The notes: generated from the letters alone by a model not told the origin. Positions 47,902 to 55,647 are shown, counted from the first letter of the stretch. The stretch is 55,647 bases of DNA from Verrucomicrobia bacterium UBA1629 (GCA_002321305.1 DCMF01000136.1:1-55647); one strand, 5' to 3'. A program made the numbers and translations.

Positions 47902-49116
47902 ATGGTCAAGAGAAGTATCTATCTGGACAAGATCCTTCCGTTTGTTGGCACGGACGTCATTAAAGTCATCACGGGGATGCGTCGGAGCGGCAAGTCGGTC
48001 CTGCTGGAGCAGATTCAGGGCATTCTGCGTGAACGGAATCCCAAGGCCCGCATTTTCTCGGTGAATCTCGAAGATGACGAGAATGCGCGCTATCGGGAGA
48101 AAGGCGTTCTTTTTGATTATCTGAACGGAATGCTGAAGGCGGCGGAGGGGGAGATGGTGTATCTTTTCCTTGATGAAGTACACGACATCGAAGGATGGGA
48201 GACTGCCGTCAATTCGCTCCGCCTTCGCAAGAATGCTGACTTGTACATCACAGGCTCGAATTCCAAGTTGCTTTCAGGTGAACTGGCGACCTACCTGACA
48301 GGGCGTTATGTCGAGATAAGGATGACGCCGTTCTCCTTTGCCGAGTTTGTCGAAGCGGCTCGGCCGATTTGGCCGAATGAAGACCGTACGCAGCTCTTCA
48401 ACCGCTATCTGACCTGTGGCGGAGTGCCGTTTCTGGCGAAAGTCGGCTATGATGCGGTCGCTTCGCGTGCCTATCTGCAGGACTTGTTTGGCGCAATTCT
48501 CCTGAAGGATGTCGTTCGACGCAAGCAGGTTCGCGATGTCGATCTGCTGGAGCGGATTGTGCGCTTCGTGCTGTCGGAGGTCGGCCACACGTTTTCTGCC
48601 CGTCGGATCGTGGCGTTTCTCAAGAACGAGCGCCGCGAGACGTCGGTTGAGACGGTGCTCAATTACCTTGCGGCCTGCGAAGAGGCGTTTCTGATTGCGC
48701 GCGTGCCGCGCGAAGACCTGATCGGCAAGCGGATCCTGTCCGTAGACGAGAAGTTCTATGTGGCGGACACGGGGCTGAGGAATGTGGTCGTGCGCGGCAG
48801 CCTGCGCCGTGATGTCGATCGTCTGCTGGAGAACGTGGTCTACTTCGAGTTCCTGCGCAGGGGCTATGCCGTCACGGTCGGGCGCGTCCGTGAGAAGGAG
48901 ATCGACTTCGTCTGCAGCCGCAGCGACGGGACCGCCTATGTGCAGGTGGCGTACACGGTCGGCGGCGAGGAGACGCGCGCGCGCGAGTTCGCCGCGCTCG
49001 AAGCCGTCAAGACGACAGGGCGCAAGCTGCTGCTGACGATGGACAGGCTCGACATGAGCGACGGTGACATTCGGCATGGGTACATCCCGGACTTCCTTTG
49101 CGAAGTGGGCGGTTAA
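47902..49116 (+). CDS. AAA_14/DUF4143 family ATPase
   Basis: A 404-residue protein of the widespread ATP-binding/DUF4143 family. The Walker A variant is 'ITGMRRSGKSVLLEQI' near residue 32. Walker B is 'YLFLDEVHDIEGWE' near residue 90, followed by 'YITGSNSKLLSGELATYLTGRYVEIRMTPFSFAEF'. The DUF4143 half contains 'RKQVRDVDLLERIVRFVLSEVGHTFSARRI', 'FYVADTGLRNVVV' and 'EIDFVCSR', a PD-(D/E)xK-like 'E-I-D-F' core. The cellular role of the family is not settled. It is often found in accessory regions, and its GC content is lower than that of the genes around it. Confidence 0.92.
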   Translation: MVKRSIYLDKILPFVGTDVIKVITGMRRSGKSVLLEQIQGILRERNPKARIFSVNLEDDENARYREKGVLFDYLNGMLKAAEGEMVYLFLDEVHDIEGWETAVNSLRLRKNADLYITGSNSKLLSGELATYLTGRYVEIRMTPFSFAEFVEAARPIWPNEDRTQLFNRYLTCGGVPFLAKVGYDAVASRAYLQDLFGAILLKDVVRRKQVRDVDLLERIVRFVLSEVGHTFSARRIVAFLKNERRETSVETVLNYLAACEEAFLIARVPREDLIGKRILSVDEKFYVADTGLRNVVVRGSLRRDVDRLLENVVYFEFLRRGYAVTVGRVREKEIDFVCSRSDGTAYVQVAYTVGGEETRAREFAALEAVKTTGRKLLLTMDRLDMSDGDIRHGYIPDFLCEVGG

Positions 49117-49300
49117 AGGCCCTCTTGTCCGTGTCCTGACCGTTCGCGGACAGCCCCGACAGCTTGAGTGATCCAGTCTTGCTGTGACGAATGGGGATGG
49201 GACGGCGTAAAAAAGTGTCCATGGACAGCGTGAATAATTGTGGCGGGACGGCCGAAGAAATGCTACGATACGCGCTGACAATGGGAGAGGTGTGCCCGAA
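49117..49300. other. intergenic region with possible operator
   Basis: The 184-bp gap contains GCTTGAGTGATCC at about 49162. This partly resembles the direct repeats that flank the Fic gene (53965, 55339). It also contains a 12-bp perfect palindrome, TGTCCATGGACA (49216-49227), upstream of the AraR-like gene. No gene is visible. Confidence 0.5.
49216..49227. promoter_or_regulatory. 12-bp palindrome, candidate operator of the AraR-like regulator
   Basis: TGTCCATGGACA, perfect, 74 bp before the regulator start and close to its probable promoter. Self-regulation is the usual mode for this regulator class. Confidence 0.45.
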
Positions 49301-50506
49301 ATGAACGACGTCAAATACAAGGCGCTGCTGGAAACGCTCCGGAAGAGCATCGCGAACGGCAAGTACGGCGCGGGGAATCCGTTCCCCAGCGTGCGTGCGC
49401 TGATTCGCGACCACGGCGTCTCGAAGACGACCGTCCAGCGCACGCTGGACGAGATGTCCCACCTGGGCCTCATCTCCCGCAGGCAGGGGCGCGGCACGTT
49501 CGTCGTCGGCCGCGGCGCGTCGCGCCTTGTCGGCCTCGTCATCCCGGGCATCGCCTACTCGTCCGAGTTCTTCCAGCCGATCGTCGCCGAACTCGTCCGC
49601 CGCGCGAAGGACCTAGACTACACCATCGTGATGGACGGCGTCTGGTCGTCCGCGTCGTCCGACAACGGGCGGGAGGCCGTCGAAGTCGCCGCGCGGCTGG
49701 TCAAGCGGCGCGTGGCGGGCGTGATCTACCAGCCGCTGGAGTACACCGCGAACTCGGAGGCGATCAACCGCCGGGTGCTGTCGGCGTTTGCGCGGGCCGA
49801 CATTCCCGTCGTCCTCCTGGACGGCGACATCGTGCCCGGCCCGCGCCGGAGCGACTACGACCTCGTGTCGATCGACAACGTCGCGGCGGGCGAGACGCTG
49901 GCGGCGCACGTGCTGGACTGCGGTGCGCGGAACGTCTGCTTCTGGATGCGCGCGAACTGGGTCGAGAACGTGAAGAACCGCGCGCGCGGCGTGCGGAACG
50001 CGGTGCTGGCGAAGGGGCTGCGCTGGACGGGGAAGAGCGTCGTCCTGGCGGAGGCGTCGGACGTGGAGGCCGTCAGGCGGCTGATGCGCCGCACGCCGCG
50101 CCCGGACGCGGTCGTCTGCGAGAACGACGTCATCGCGGCGAACCTGATGAAGGCGCTGGCGACGCTGGGATTCCGCGTGCCCGCCGATGTCCGGGTCGCG
50201 GGCTTCGACGACGTCCGGGTCGCGGCGCTCTCGTCGCCCGGCATCACGACCGTCCACCAGCCGTGCGAGGGAATCGCGCAGACGGCTTTCGAGCGGCTGG
50301 TCAGGCGGATGTCCTGCCGGGACCTGGTGCCGACGCATCTTGTCCTGCCGACGGAACTGGTCGTGCGGGGCTCGACGGGCGGAAGCAGGGAGCCTCCACT
50401 TCGCAGGGGGCCCAAAATTTGTTGGCAGAAGGCCGAAAAGGCAAACTCGAAACAGAAGGGAAACAGGAGTCATGAAAGCACAGAGACCGCTGTCGTGCGT
50501 GCGTAG
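49301..50506 (+). CDS. GntR-LacI fusion transcriptional regulator (AraR-like)
   Basis: A 401-residue regulator. Residues 1-70 form a GntR winged helix ('LLETLRKSIANGKYGAGNPFPSVRALIRDHGVSKTTVQRTLDEM..LGLISRRQGRGTFV'). Residues 75-355 form a LacI-type sugar-binding domain ('RLVGLVIPGIAYSSEFFQPIV', 'VAGVIYQP', 'PVVLLDGD', 'DAVVCENDVIAANLMKALATLGFRVPADVRVAGFDD', 'GITTVHQP'). This domain order is that of AraR. The last about 40 residues are polar and probably unstructured. The gene runs 35 bp into the rhamnosidase gene. It likely represses the two glycosidase genes downstream until an arabinose- or rhamnose-related sugar binds. Confidence 0.88.
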   Translation: MNDVKYKALLETLRKSIANGKYGAGNPFPSVRALIRDHGVSKTTVQRTLDEMSHLGLISRRQGRGTFVVGRGASRLVGLVIPGIAYSSEFFQPIVAELVRRAKDLDYTIVMDGVWSSASSDNGREAVEVAARLVKRRVAGVIYQPLEYTANSEAINRRVLSAFARADIPVVLLDGDIVPGPRRSDYDLVSIDNVAAGETLAAHVLDCGARNVCFWMRANWVENVKNRARGVRNAVLAKGLRWTGKSVVLAEASDVEAVRRLMRRTPRPDAVVCENDVIAANLMKALATLGFRVPADVRVAGFDDVRVAALSSPGITTVHQPCEGIAQTAFERLVRRMSCRDLVPTHLVLPTELVVRGSTGGSREPPLRRGPKICWQKAEKANSKQKGNRSHESTETAVVRA

Positions 50507-52223
50507 CCGCAAGGTCTGCGCCGCCGTTGCCGCGCTGACGGTTGCGACGACATGCGCGGCCAGCCCCGAAACCGCCGTTTCCAGGGGGGCGCCCCGTGAG
50601 GAGGCCGGGAGCCTTTCGCTTCCGAATCGTTCCGCGCGCGGCAAGTGGTACTACAGGCCCTACGAATACGAGGCCTGGATGCTCCAGCGCATGCGTGCGG
50701 AGGCCGACCGCGGCGTCCGGAACTTCGCCTACCCCGGCAGGTTCCTGACGCTGACGAACGAGCCGGCGGCCGTCTGGTCCGAGACGCCCGTGCCGGGGCT
50801 GGAGCCGATTCCCGGCGAGCCGGGAATTCCGCCGCACCGCGCGGAGCGTCCGACGGTCGCGCGGCCCCTGACGGTTTCCGGCGGCCTCTACGACCTTGGG
50901 CGCGAGGACATCGGCTACGTCTGCGTGACGTCCCCGGAGCCGCCGCCGCGCCTCTTCGTCGGCGAGTCGCGCGCCGAGGCCGCCAACTCGGACACGAACC
51001 TCTTCGAGCAGGTGACGGACATGGCGCCTGACGGCGCGGGGCGGTGGCGGAGCGTCGTCCCGCTGGCGCTGCGGTACTTCCGCTTCGCCGCGCCCGTCGC
51101 CGGGGAGGTCTCGTTCCTCTCGCAGGTCGACGGCCGCGAGCCGTCCGGCCGCTTCACGTGTTCGGACCCCCGCCTTGTGCGGATGTGGCGGACGGGCGTC
51201 GAGACCCTGCGCCTCTGCACGCGGACGTTCCTCGTCGATGGCATCAAGCGCGACCGGCTGCCGTGGGCCGGCGACCTCGCGGTCGAGATCCTCGCCCAGG
51301 CCTATTCCTTCGGCGACCCCGAACCGGTCAAGCGGACGCTGGCCGCGCTCGGTTCGGGCGACCCCCGGACGGTCGGGAACGTCAACGGCATCGCCGCCTT
51401 CTCGATGTGGTGGGTCGTCGCGCACGACCTCCTGCAGCGGTATTTCGGCGAGGCGGGCTACCTGCGGCTTCACTACCCGCGCATCCGTGCGCGGATGGCG
51501 GAGCTCGCCACCCATGAGGACGCGCGCGGGTTCTTCGCGCGCGACCTCGGCTGGAACTTCATGGACTGGACGGGGCGTGACGGCGCCATGCTCAGGAGCG
51601 AGATCTCGCTCCAGGTCATCTACTTCGCCGCGCTGGAGTCCGGCGCGCGGCTGGCGGATCGCGTCGGCGACGCGGCCTCGGCGGCCGCGTGGCGCGCAAG
51701 GGCCGCGCGGCTGAAGGAGACGATCCTCGCCGTCGGCATGGACGGGACGCGCCATGCGCGCATCCTCGCCGTCGCGCTCGGCCTCGTGGACGGCGAGACG
51801 GCGCGCCGCTACGCCCGCGAGATCGCCGCCGGCGACCTGCCGCCGACGGTGACGCCCTACATGTCGACCTTCGAGGTGATCGCGCTCGTGAAGGGCGGGG
51901 AGACGGAGGCCGCGCGGACGAAGTTCGAGGCCGTCTGGGGCGCGATGGCGGACTTCGGCGTCGACGCCTACTGGGAGGGGTGGGACGCCGCCGACGGGGA
52001 CGATGCGCGCTACGTCTTCTACGGGCGGCCGTTCGGCAAGAGCCTCTGCCACGCCTGGGGCAGCGGCCCGGCGTTCCTCATCCCCGGCCTCTTCCTCGGC
52101 ATCGAGCCGGCGGAGGACGGCTGGCGCAAGATTCGCGTGGCGCCGCGCGTTCCGGACTTCGCGCCGGACGCGCAGGTCGTGATACCGGGCGCGGGCGGGT
52201 CCGTCAGGAACGGCGGGCAGTGA
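50472..52223 (+). CDS. GH78-type alpha-L-rhamnosidase
   Basis: A 583-residue exported enzyme. ATG 50472 follows CAGGAG. The signal region is 'VCAAVAALTVATTCAASPET'. The (alpha/alpha)6 catalytic domain starts at 'FTCSDPRLVRMWRTGVETLRLCTRTFLVDGIKRDRLPWAGDL'; the 'DG.KRDR..W.GD' block carries the general-acid Glu/Asp region of GH78. 'DWTGRDGAM', 'DAYWEGWD' and the family end 'SLCHAWGSGPAFLIPGLFLGIEPAEDGWRKI' follow. It is shorter than many GH78 enzymes, because the N-terminal beta modules are reduced. The expected role is release of rhamnose from pectin or glycoconjugates. Confidence 0.9.
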   Translation: MKAQRPLSCVRSRKVCAAVAALTVATTCAASPETAVSRGAPREEAGSLSLPNRSARGKWYYRPYEYEAWMLQRMRAEADRGVRNFAYPGRFLTLTNEPAAVWSETPVPGLEPIPGEPGIPPHRAERPTVARPLTVSGGLYDLGREDIGYVCVTSPEPPPRLFVGESRAEAANSDTNLFEQVTDMAPDGAGRWRSVVPLALRYFRFAAPVAGEVSFLSQVDGREPSGRFTCSDPRLVRMWRTGVETLRLCTRTFLVDGIKRDRLPWAGDLAVEILAQAYSFGDPEPVKRTLAALGSGDPRTVGNVNGIAAFSMWWVVAHDLLQRYFGEAGYLRLHYPRIRARMAELATHEDARGFFARDLGWNFMDWTGRDGAMLRSEISLQVIYFAALESGARLADRVGDAASAAAWRARAARLKETILAVGMDGTRHARILAVALGLVDGETARRYAREIAAGDLPPTVTPYMSTFEVIALVKGGETEAARTKFEAVWGAMADFGVDAYWEGWDAADGDDARYVFYGRPFGKSLCHAWGSGPAFLIPGLFLGIEPAEDGWRKIRVAPRVPDFAPDAQVVIPGAGGSVRNGGQ

Positions 52224-52242
52224 CAGGATGGAGACGAAAGCC

Positions 52243-53931
52243 ATGATGGAGAAGGCCCTGTTCCTGGCGATGGCGGCCGTCGGCGCGGCGGCGGCCCCGG
52301 CGACGCTGTTCGCCGCGCCGTTCGCGCCGGGCGAGGTGACGGTCGGCGGCGAGATCGGACGGCGGATGGACGCGGCGGCGGACGCCCTGATGCGCCTCGA
52401 CATCGAGCGGACGTACCTGCGCCACTTCCGCGTCCGCCGCGAGCAGCCGGAGGTCTGGGGCGGCTTTTCGGGCTGGTCGATGGCGCTCGACGCGCTCGTC
52501 AAGGCCGCCGCGCATGGCGTCGGCGGCGAGGCGATGCGGGCGTTCAAGGACCGGTGGCTGCGCGAGACGGTCGGCACGCAGGCGGCGGACGGGTCGATCT
52601 CGATGTACGCCGGCAAGCCCGGCATGTGGGACAGCCACGAGCAGGCCTATTTCCTGCAGGCCTTCTCGCGCAACGCGATCTGGTTCGGCGACCCCGCCTC
52701 GCGGGAGGCCGCGCGGCGGCTCGGAGACTTCATCCTCGCGAACCGCGTCGCCGTCAACCTGGGCCTGCAGAGCGGGCTCCTGTGGCTCTATCGCGCGACG
52801 GGCGACGTCCGCTACGCCGACTTCTGCCGCGACGCCTACCTCATCGAGGGCACGAACGACGACTATGACCGCATCCTGCCCGTGAACGGCGTCGCGCACG
52901 TCTACACGTGGCTGGAGCGCGCGCTCGCCCAGTGCGAATACGCCGCGTTCACGGGACGCCGCTCGCCGACGCTCTTCGACTCGACGGACGAGGCGTTTCG
53001 CCGCGCGTTCGGCGACGGGCTGTCGGTCTCCGGCACGATCAGCGGCGGCAACCACTGGGGCGAGATCTGGGACGACTCGCAGCTCGGTCGCGGCAAGTGG
53101 GGCGAGACGTGCGCGACGGCGTACCTGCTGCGGCTCACGGCCCTGCGGATGGCGGAGCCGGACGCCGGGACGCGCTTCGGCGACCTCTACGAGCGCGTCC
53201 TCCACAACGCCTTCTTCGCCGCGCAGAGCGCCGACGGACGCCGGCACCGCTACTTCACGCCGTTCGACCAGCCGGGTGCGTGGTGGGACAAGGGCGACAC
53301 CTACTGCTGCCCCAACAACTTCCGCCGCATGGTCTTCGAGATCCCCGACGCGGTTTTCACGCGCCGGGCGGACGGCGTGGCGGTGAACCTCTACGCGCCC
53401 GCGCACCTGAAGGCGGACGGCCTTGAGATCCGGATGGAGACCGACTACCCGCAGGACGGGAAGGTCTGCCTGACGGTCGTCGCGGAAAGGGCCGGACGGC
53501 TCTTCCTGCGCGTGCCGCGCTGGACGGGGCTGGCCGACGCCGGACGGTGGCGCGCGGAACGGTATCCGGCGGGGACGAGCCGTCTGGAGGCCGCGTTCCC
53601 GATGAAGCCGCGCCTGGTCGCGGGACGCCGGTTTCAGGCGGGCAAGGCAGCCGTCCTCTGCGGGCCGGTCGTGTATGCGCTCTCGACGAAAGACGTGACC
53701 TGGCGCGGCGGCGTCGACTGCCTGCGGATCGACGGCGACCGGCCGCTCCGCCGGACGGACGGCGGCATCGCGGTTGCCTTGAAGGACGTCAACCGCCGTC
53801 AGGGCGAGCGGACGGTCACGTTCGTGCCGTTTGCGGACGAGACGCGCTTCCAGACGTACTTCGGCGTCGTCGGCGCGCCGGTCCTCGCGCCGCAGGCGGA
53901 CGAGCTGCTGCCGCCCCTTTCGGCCCGATAG
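52243..53931 (+). CDS. GH127-type beta-L-arabinofuranosidase
   Basis: About 562 residues. ATG 52243 is preferred over one 15 bp upstream, because GGAG lies 9 bp before it. The signal peptide is MMEKALFLAMAAVGAAAAPA. GH127 marks are 'GGFSGWSMALDALVKAAA', 'MWDSHEQAYFLQAF', 'GGNHWGEIWDDS', 'GETCATAYLLRLT' and 'TYCCPNNFRRMVFEIPD'. In characterised members Glu and Cys of the ETC motif and both Cys of CC bind zinc, one Cys being the nucleophile. All are present here. It directly follows the rhamnosidase gene and should act on the same plant polysaccharides. Confidence 0.9.
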   Translation: MMEKALFLAMAAVGAAAAPATLFAAPFAPGEVTVGGEIGRRMDAAADALMRLDIERTYLRHFRVRREQPEVWGGFSGWSMALDALVKAAAHGVGGEAMRAFKDRWLRETVGTQAADGSISMYAGKPGMWDSHEQAYFLQAFSRNAIWFGDPASREAARRLGDFILANRVAVNLGLQSGLLWLYRATGDVRYADFCRDAYLIEGTNDDYDRILPVNGVAHVYTWLERALAQCEYAAFTGRRSPTLFDSTDEAFRRAFGDGLSVSGTISGGNHWGEIWDDSQLGRGKWGETCATAYLLRLTALRMAEPDAGTRFGDLYERVLHNAFFAAQSADGRRHRYFTPFDQPGAWWDKGDTYCCPNNFRRMVFEIPDAVFTRRADGVAVNLYAPAHLKADGLEIRMETDYPQDGKVCLTVVAERAGRLFLRVPRWTGLADAGRWRAERYPAGTSRLEAAFPMKPRLVAGRRFQAGKAAVLCGPVVYALSTKDVTWRGGVDCLRIDGDRPLRRTDGGIAVALKDVNRRQGERTVTFVPFADETRFQTYFGVVGAPVLAPQADELLPPLSAR

Positions 53932-53964
53932 GAGACGGGTTTTCACGGATTCCATTCCATTTGC

Positions 53965-54010
53965 GTGATGCAGTCTCGCCGAAATGAGAACATGATGCGG
54001 AAAATTCTGA
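53965..54010 (+). repeat. left direct repeat flanking the Fic gene
   Basis: Begins GTGATGCAGTCTCGCCG and ends GATGCGGAAAATTCTGAA. It matches 55339-55384 with about four differences. Confidence 0.82.
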
Positions 54011-54110
54011 ACGGTGAAAGCCTTGTTTGGTGACAGTTTTGTCACTAAAAAAAGCGCTGATGACAAAAGTCCGGCTTTTTGTCACTAATTTTCCTTGCGC
54101 CGCCGTCTGA

Positions 54111-54139
54111 TTGACAGTTTTGCGCGGTTTGTGTATACT
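54111..54139 (+). promoter_or_regulatory. fic promoter (TTGACA-17-TATACT)
   Basis: -35 TTGACA (54111-54116), 17-bp spacer, -10 TATACT (54134-54139). The ATG at 54147 lies 7 bases after the -10, so the mRNA is probably leaderless. This is the best sigma-70-like promoter in the window together with 55457-55485. Confidence 0.75.
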
Positions 54140-54146
54140 GCTGCTC

Positions 54147-55280
54147 ATGAAACTTGAAGACTTTGAGTCGGGGCGGTGGGTCGATTGCTTCCGCTATAAA
54201 TGCTTTGTCCCCTCGTTGGTCAATCGGGCGTGGGCGTGGGAGAGCGCCGCATTGACGGTTCAGCTGGAGCGGGCGGTTCGTGCGCTTTCGGCACTGGACG
54301 CCTGTTCGCGGTTTGTGCCGGACATCGGCCTCTTCATCCGCATGCACGTCGTGCGCGAAGCGAGCGCGTCCAGCCGGATTGAGGGTACGCAGACGGAAAT
54401 GGACGAGGCGGTTCTTCCGGCGGAGGCCGTCTCACGTGAGCGGCGCGACGACTGGCGCGAGGTCAACAACTACGTGCGGGCGATGGACGAGGCAATTGCC
54501 GAACTCGCCGAACTGCCGCTCTCCATGCGGCTACTGAAGAAAGCCCATGCGCGGCTGCTGGACGGCGTTCGCGGGCGTCACAAGATGCCGGGCGAGATCC
54601 GCGCGTCGCAGAACTGGATTGGTGGCGCGAGCCTCGCGACGGCTCGGTTCATCCCGCCTGCGGTCGAGTATCTCCCTGACTTGCTGAGCGACTTGGAGTT
54701 CTTTTGGCACAATGACAAGATTGAGGTGCCGAACCTGATCCGCGCGGCCATTACGCACTACCAGTTCGAGACGATCCATCCGTTTCTGGACGGAAATGGC
54801 CGCATTGGGCGGCTTCTGATTCCGTTCTACTTGATCTCGAAGGGCGACTTGACACAGCCCTGCCTTTACGTCTCGGACTATCTGGAGCGCCATCGCGAGA
54901 CCTATTATGCGGCGTTGTCGGACGCGCGGCAGCGTGGCGGGCTTTTGTCGTGGGTCTCGTTCTTCCTGACGGCCGTTCGTGAGACGGGCGAGAGCGGCTT
55001 CCGGACGTTCCAGCGGATTTTCAAGTTCAGGGACGAAATGCAGGAATACTGTGCGCAAAAGGGCGCACGTGGCGGAAACATCCAGCGCATCGTCCGCCAT
55101 CTCTACTCGCATCCGCGCGCGACCATAACCGAGATCGCGGCGGGCGTGGGCCTTGACTATCGCACAGCCAGCCGATGCGTGAACGACATGGTGTCTGATG
55201 GCGTTCTTTGCCTGAGCGCGGAAGTCGCGCGCAATCGCATCTACGATCTCCGCAAGTACCTGGACTTGTTCAAGGGTTGA
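54147..55280 (+). CDS. Fic-domain protein with inhibitory motif and winged-helix C-terminus
   Basis: A 377-residue protein. The Fic core motif is 'TIHPFLDGNGRIGRLLIP', i.e. the complete HPFxxGNGRxxR for nucleotide transfer (usually AMPylation). Near residue 78, 'ASSRIEGTQTEMDE' contains the [S/T]xxxE[G/N] inhibitory helix, so this is a class II Fic that keeps itself off. The C-terminus is a winged helix ('RIVRHLYSHPRATITEIAAGVGLDYRTASRCVNDMVSDGVL'), probably DNA binding. This suggests self-regulation through the repeats upstream. The target protein is unknown. Confidence 0.92.
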   Translation: MKLEDFESGRWVDCFRYKCFVPSLVNRAWAWESAALTVQLERAVRALSALDACSRFVPDIGLFIRMHVVREASASSRIEGTQTEMDEAVLPAEAVSRERRDDWREVNNYVRAMDEAIAELAELPLSMRLLKKAHARLLDGVRGRHKMPGEIRASQNWIGGASLATARFIPPAVEYLPDLLSDLEFFWHNDKIEVPNLIRAAITHYQFETIHPFLDGNGRIGRLLIPFYLISKGDLTQPCLYVSDYLERHRETYYAALSDARQRGGLLSWVSFFLTAVRETGESGFRTFQRIFKFRDEMQEYCAQKGARGGNIQRIVRHLYSHPRATITEIAAGVGLDYRTASRCVNDMVSDGVLCLSAEVARNRIYDLRKYLDLFKG

Positions 55281-55338
55281 TGCCCCGATTGTCTCTCGAT
55301 GCGAATCGATGCAGAGGGTCACGAGTGATGCCGCTTGA

Positions 55339-55384
55339 GTGATGCCGTCTCGCCGAATGAGAACAGGATGCGGAAAATTCTCAA
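55339..55384 (+). repeat. right direct repeat flanking the Fic gene
   Basis: Begins GTGATGCCGTCTCGCCG and is the counterpart of 53965-54010. The pair bounds about 1.37 kb containing only fic and its promoter. Confidence 0.82.
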
Positions 55385-55456
55385 GCGAGAGAAACCGATC
55401 GGATGGCCTTTTCCGGCTGAAGCCTGAAATGGCGACCCATGCGGCGGCCTATGCGG

Positions 55457-55485
55457 TTGACACGCGGCAGAAATAATGCTACACT
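55457..55485 (+). promoter_or_regulatory. promoter near the contig end (TTGACA-17-TACACT)
   Basis: TTGACA (55457-55462), 17-bp spacer, TACACT (55480-55485). It would drive the partial open frame from 55516. Confidence 0.6.
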
Positions 55486-55515
55486 ACCGCACATAAAATT
55501 CGGGTACTAGGCGAA

Positions 55516-55647
55516 ATGACCTTGAAAGGCGAGATGAACCGGCAGATGTTCGCGCACGCTTCGCGTGGCGCGGCAACGTGCCCGCAGCGCGCGTCAGGAT
55601 GCGCTCTGGCGCGTCCGCTCAAGTCTAGTACCCCCCCCCCCCCCCCC
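55516..55647 (+). CDS. possible partial gene cut by the contig end
   Basis: ATG 55516 opens 'MTLKGEMNRQMFAHASRGAA' and stays open for 44 codons into a terminal C run, which would encode polyproline. It has a good promoter but no recognisable domain. The last about 17 bases are only C and are probably not real sequence. The true reading frame beyond about 55630 is unknown. Confidence 0.35.
   Translation, partial: MTLKGEMNRQMFAHASRGAATCPQRASGCALARPLKSSTPPPPP

Larger units (their letters stand above)
53932..54146. other. intergenic region before fic: direct repeat, dyads and promoter
   Basis: The 215-bp gap holds the left 46-bp direct repeat (53965-54010), GTGACA-GTTT-TGTCAC (54030-54045), a TGACAAAA...TTTTGTCA dyad (54061-54084) and the fic promoter. 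TTTTGTCACTAA occurs at 54037-54048 and 54077-54088, exactly 40 bp apart. Confidence 0.7.

Noticed and set aside
49117..49300. tRNA or small RNA gene
   Set aside because: No cloverleaf or T-loop (GTTCRANNC with paired stem) is visible here or in the other gaps I examined. No tRNA or rRNA gene is supported in the window.
55631..55647. Phase-variable poly-C tract
   Set aside because: The run ends exactly at the contig end, as expected of a sequencing or assembly tail, so a biological slippage tract cannot be claimed from this window.

Overview
The window is a GC-rich chromosomal segment from a bacterium that I infer, without a marker-gene comparison, to belong to the PVC group and most likely to a gut- or rumen-type Kiritimatiellota/Verrucomicrobiota lineage. 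The inference rests on the overall gene content: GldA / GldFG-like / DUF4340 transporter genes, TadC-FHA-PEGA genes, secreted GH78 and GH127 enzymes under an AraR-type regulator, a formylglycine-generating-enzyme-like fragment, RNase HIII and abundant short repeats. mnmG (gidA), dnaA and dnaN lie in a row at 18.3-23.9 kb. Genes to the left run on the minus strand and most genes to the right on the plus strand. Four intergenic gaps between 18.1 and 25.9 kb carry DnaA-box-like nonamers, and mnmG contains two perfect parS-type palindromes. The window therefore very probably straddles the replication origin.

Layout. 0.3-3.1 kb: a large secreted protein. 3.2-8.0 kb: a polar amino-acid ABC transporter (two permeases, one ATPase, three binding proteins), with an NhaC-type antiporter gene upstream at 8.3-10.1 kb. 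10.1-13.6 kb: an overlapping tadC / FHA / PEGA cluster. 13.6-18.1 kb: metG, a ROK-family gene and an alkaline-phosphatase-superfamily gene. 18.1-26.4 kb: origin region with mnmG, dnaA, dnaN, an RlmL-like methyltransferase, a coiled-coil protein and an HTH/zinc-ribbon protein. 26.4-31.1 kb: a DUF3127 protein with an SSB-like tail, prmC, a NYN protein, a DMT exporter, a metallophosphoesterase and two Hsp20 genes. 31.3-43.5 kb: a lipoprotein, a GldA / GldFG-like / DUF4340 module, galM, rnhC, a peptide-type permease with an unknown 645-residue partner, and purA. 43.5-46.1 kb: an island of gene fragments, long perfect palindromes and a zeta-toxin-like gene with a small overlapping partner. 46.0-49.1 kb: a small membrane protein, an HExxH peptidase and a DUF4143 ATPase. 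49.3-53.9 kb: an AraR-like regulator, GH78 rhamnosidase and GH127 arabinofuranosidase, a likely pectin side-chain locus. 54.1-55.6 kb: a Fic protein between direct repeats, then a promoter and the contig end in a poly-C run.

The most unusual feature is the repeat biology. Palindromic or low-complexity DNA sits in frame inside three housekeeping genes: mnmG carries three insertions (one with terminal inverted repeats, one spanning both parS sites), metG carries two, and prmC one just before its SAM-binding motif. One mnmG insertion shares a repeat family with an intergenic hairpin at 45.9 kb. Intergenic gaps carry arrays of 7-8 bp units whose orientation follows the neighbouring genes. A second recurrent theme is TATAAT-type -10 boxes only 6-10 nt from the start codon, which suggests many leaderless or very short-leader mRNAs.
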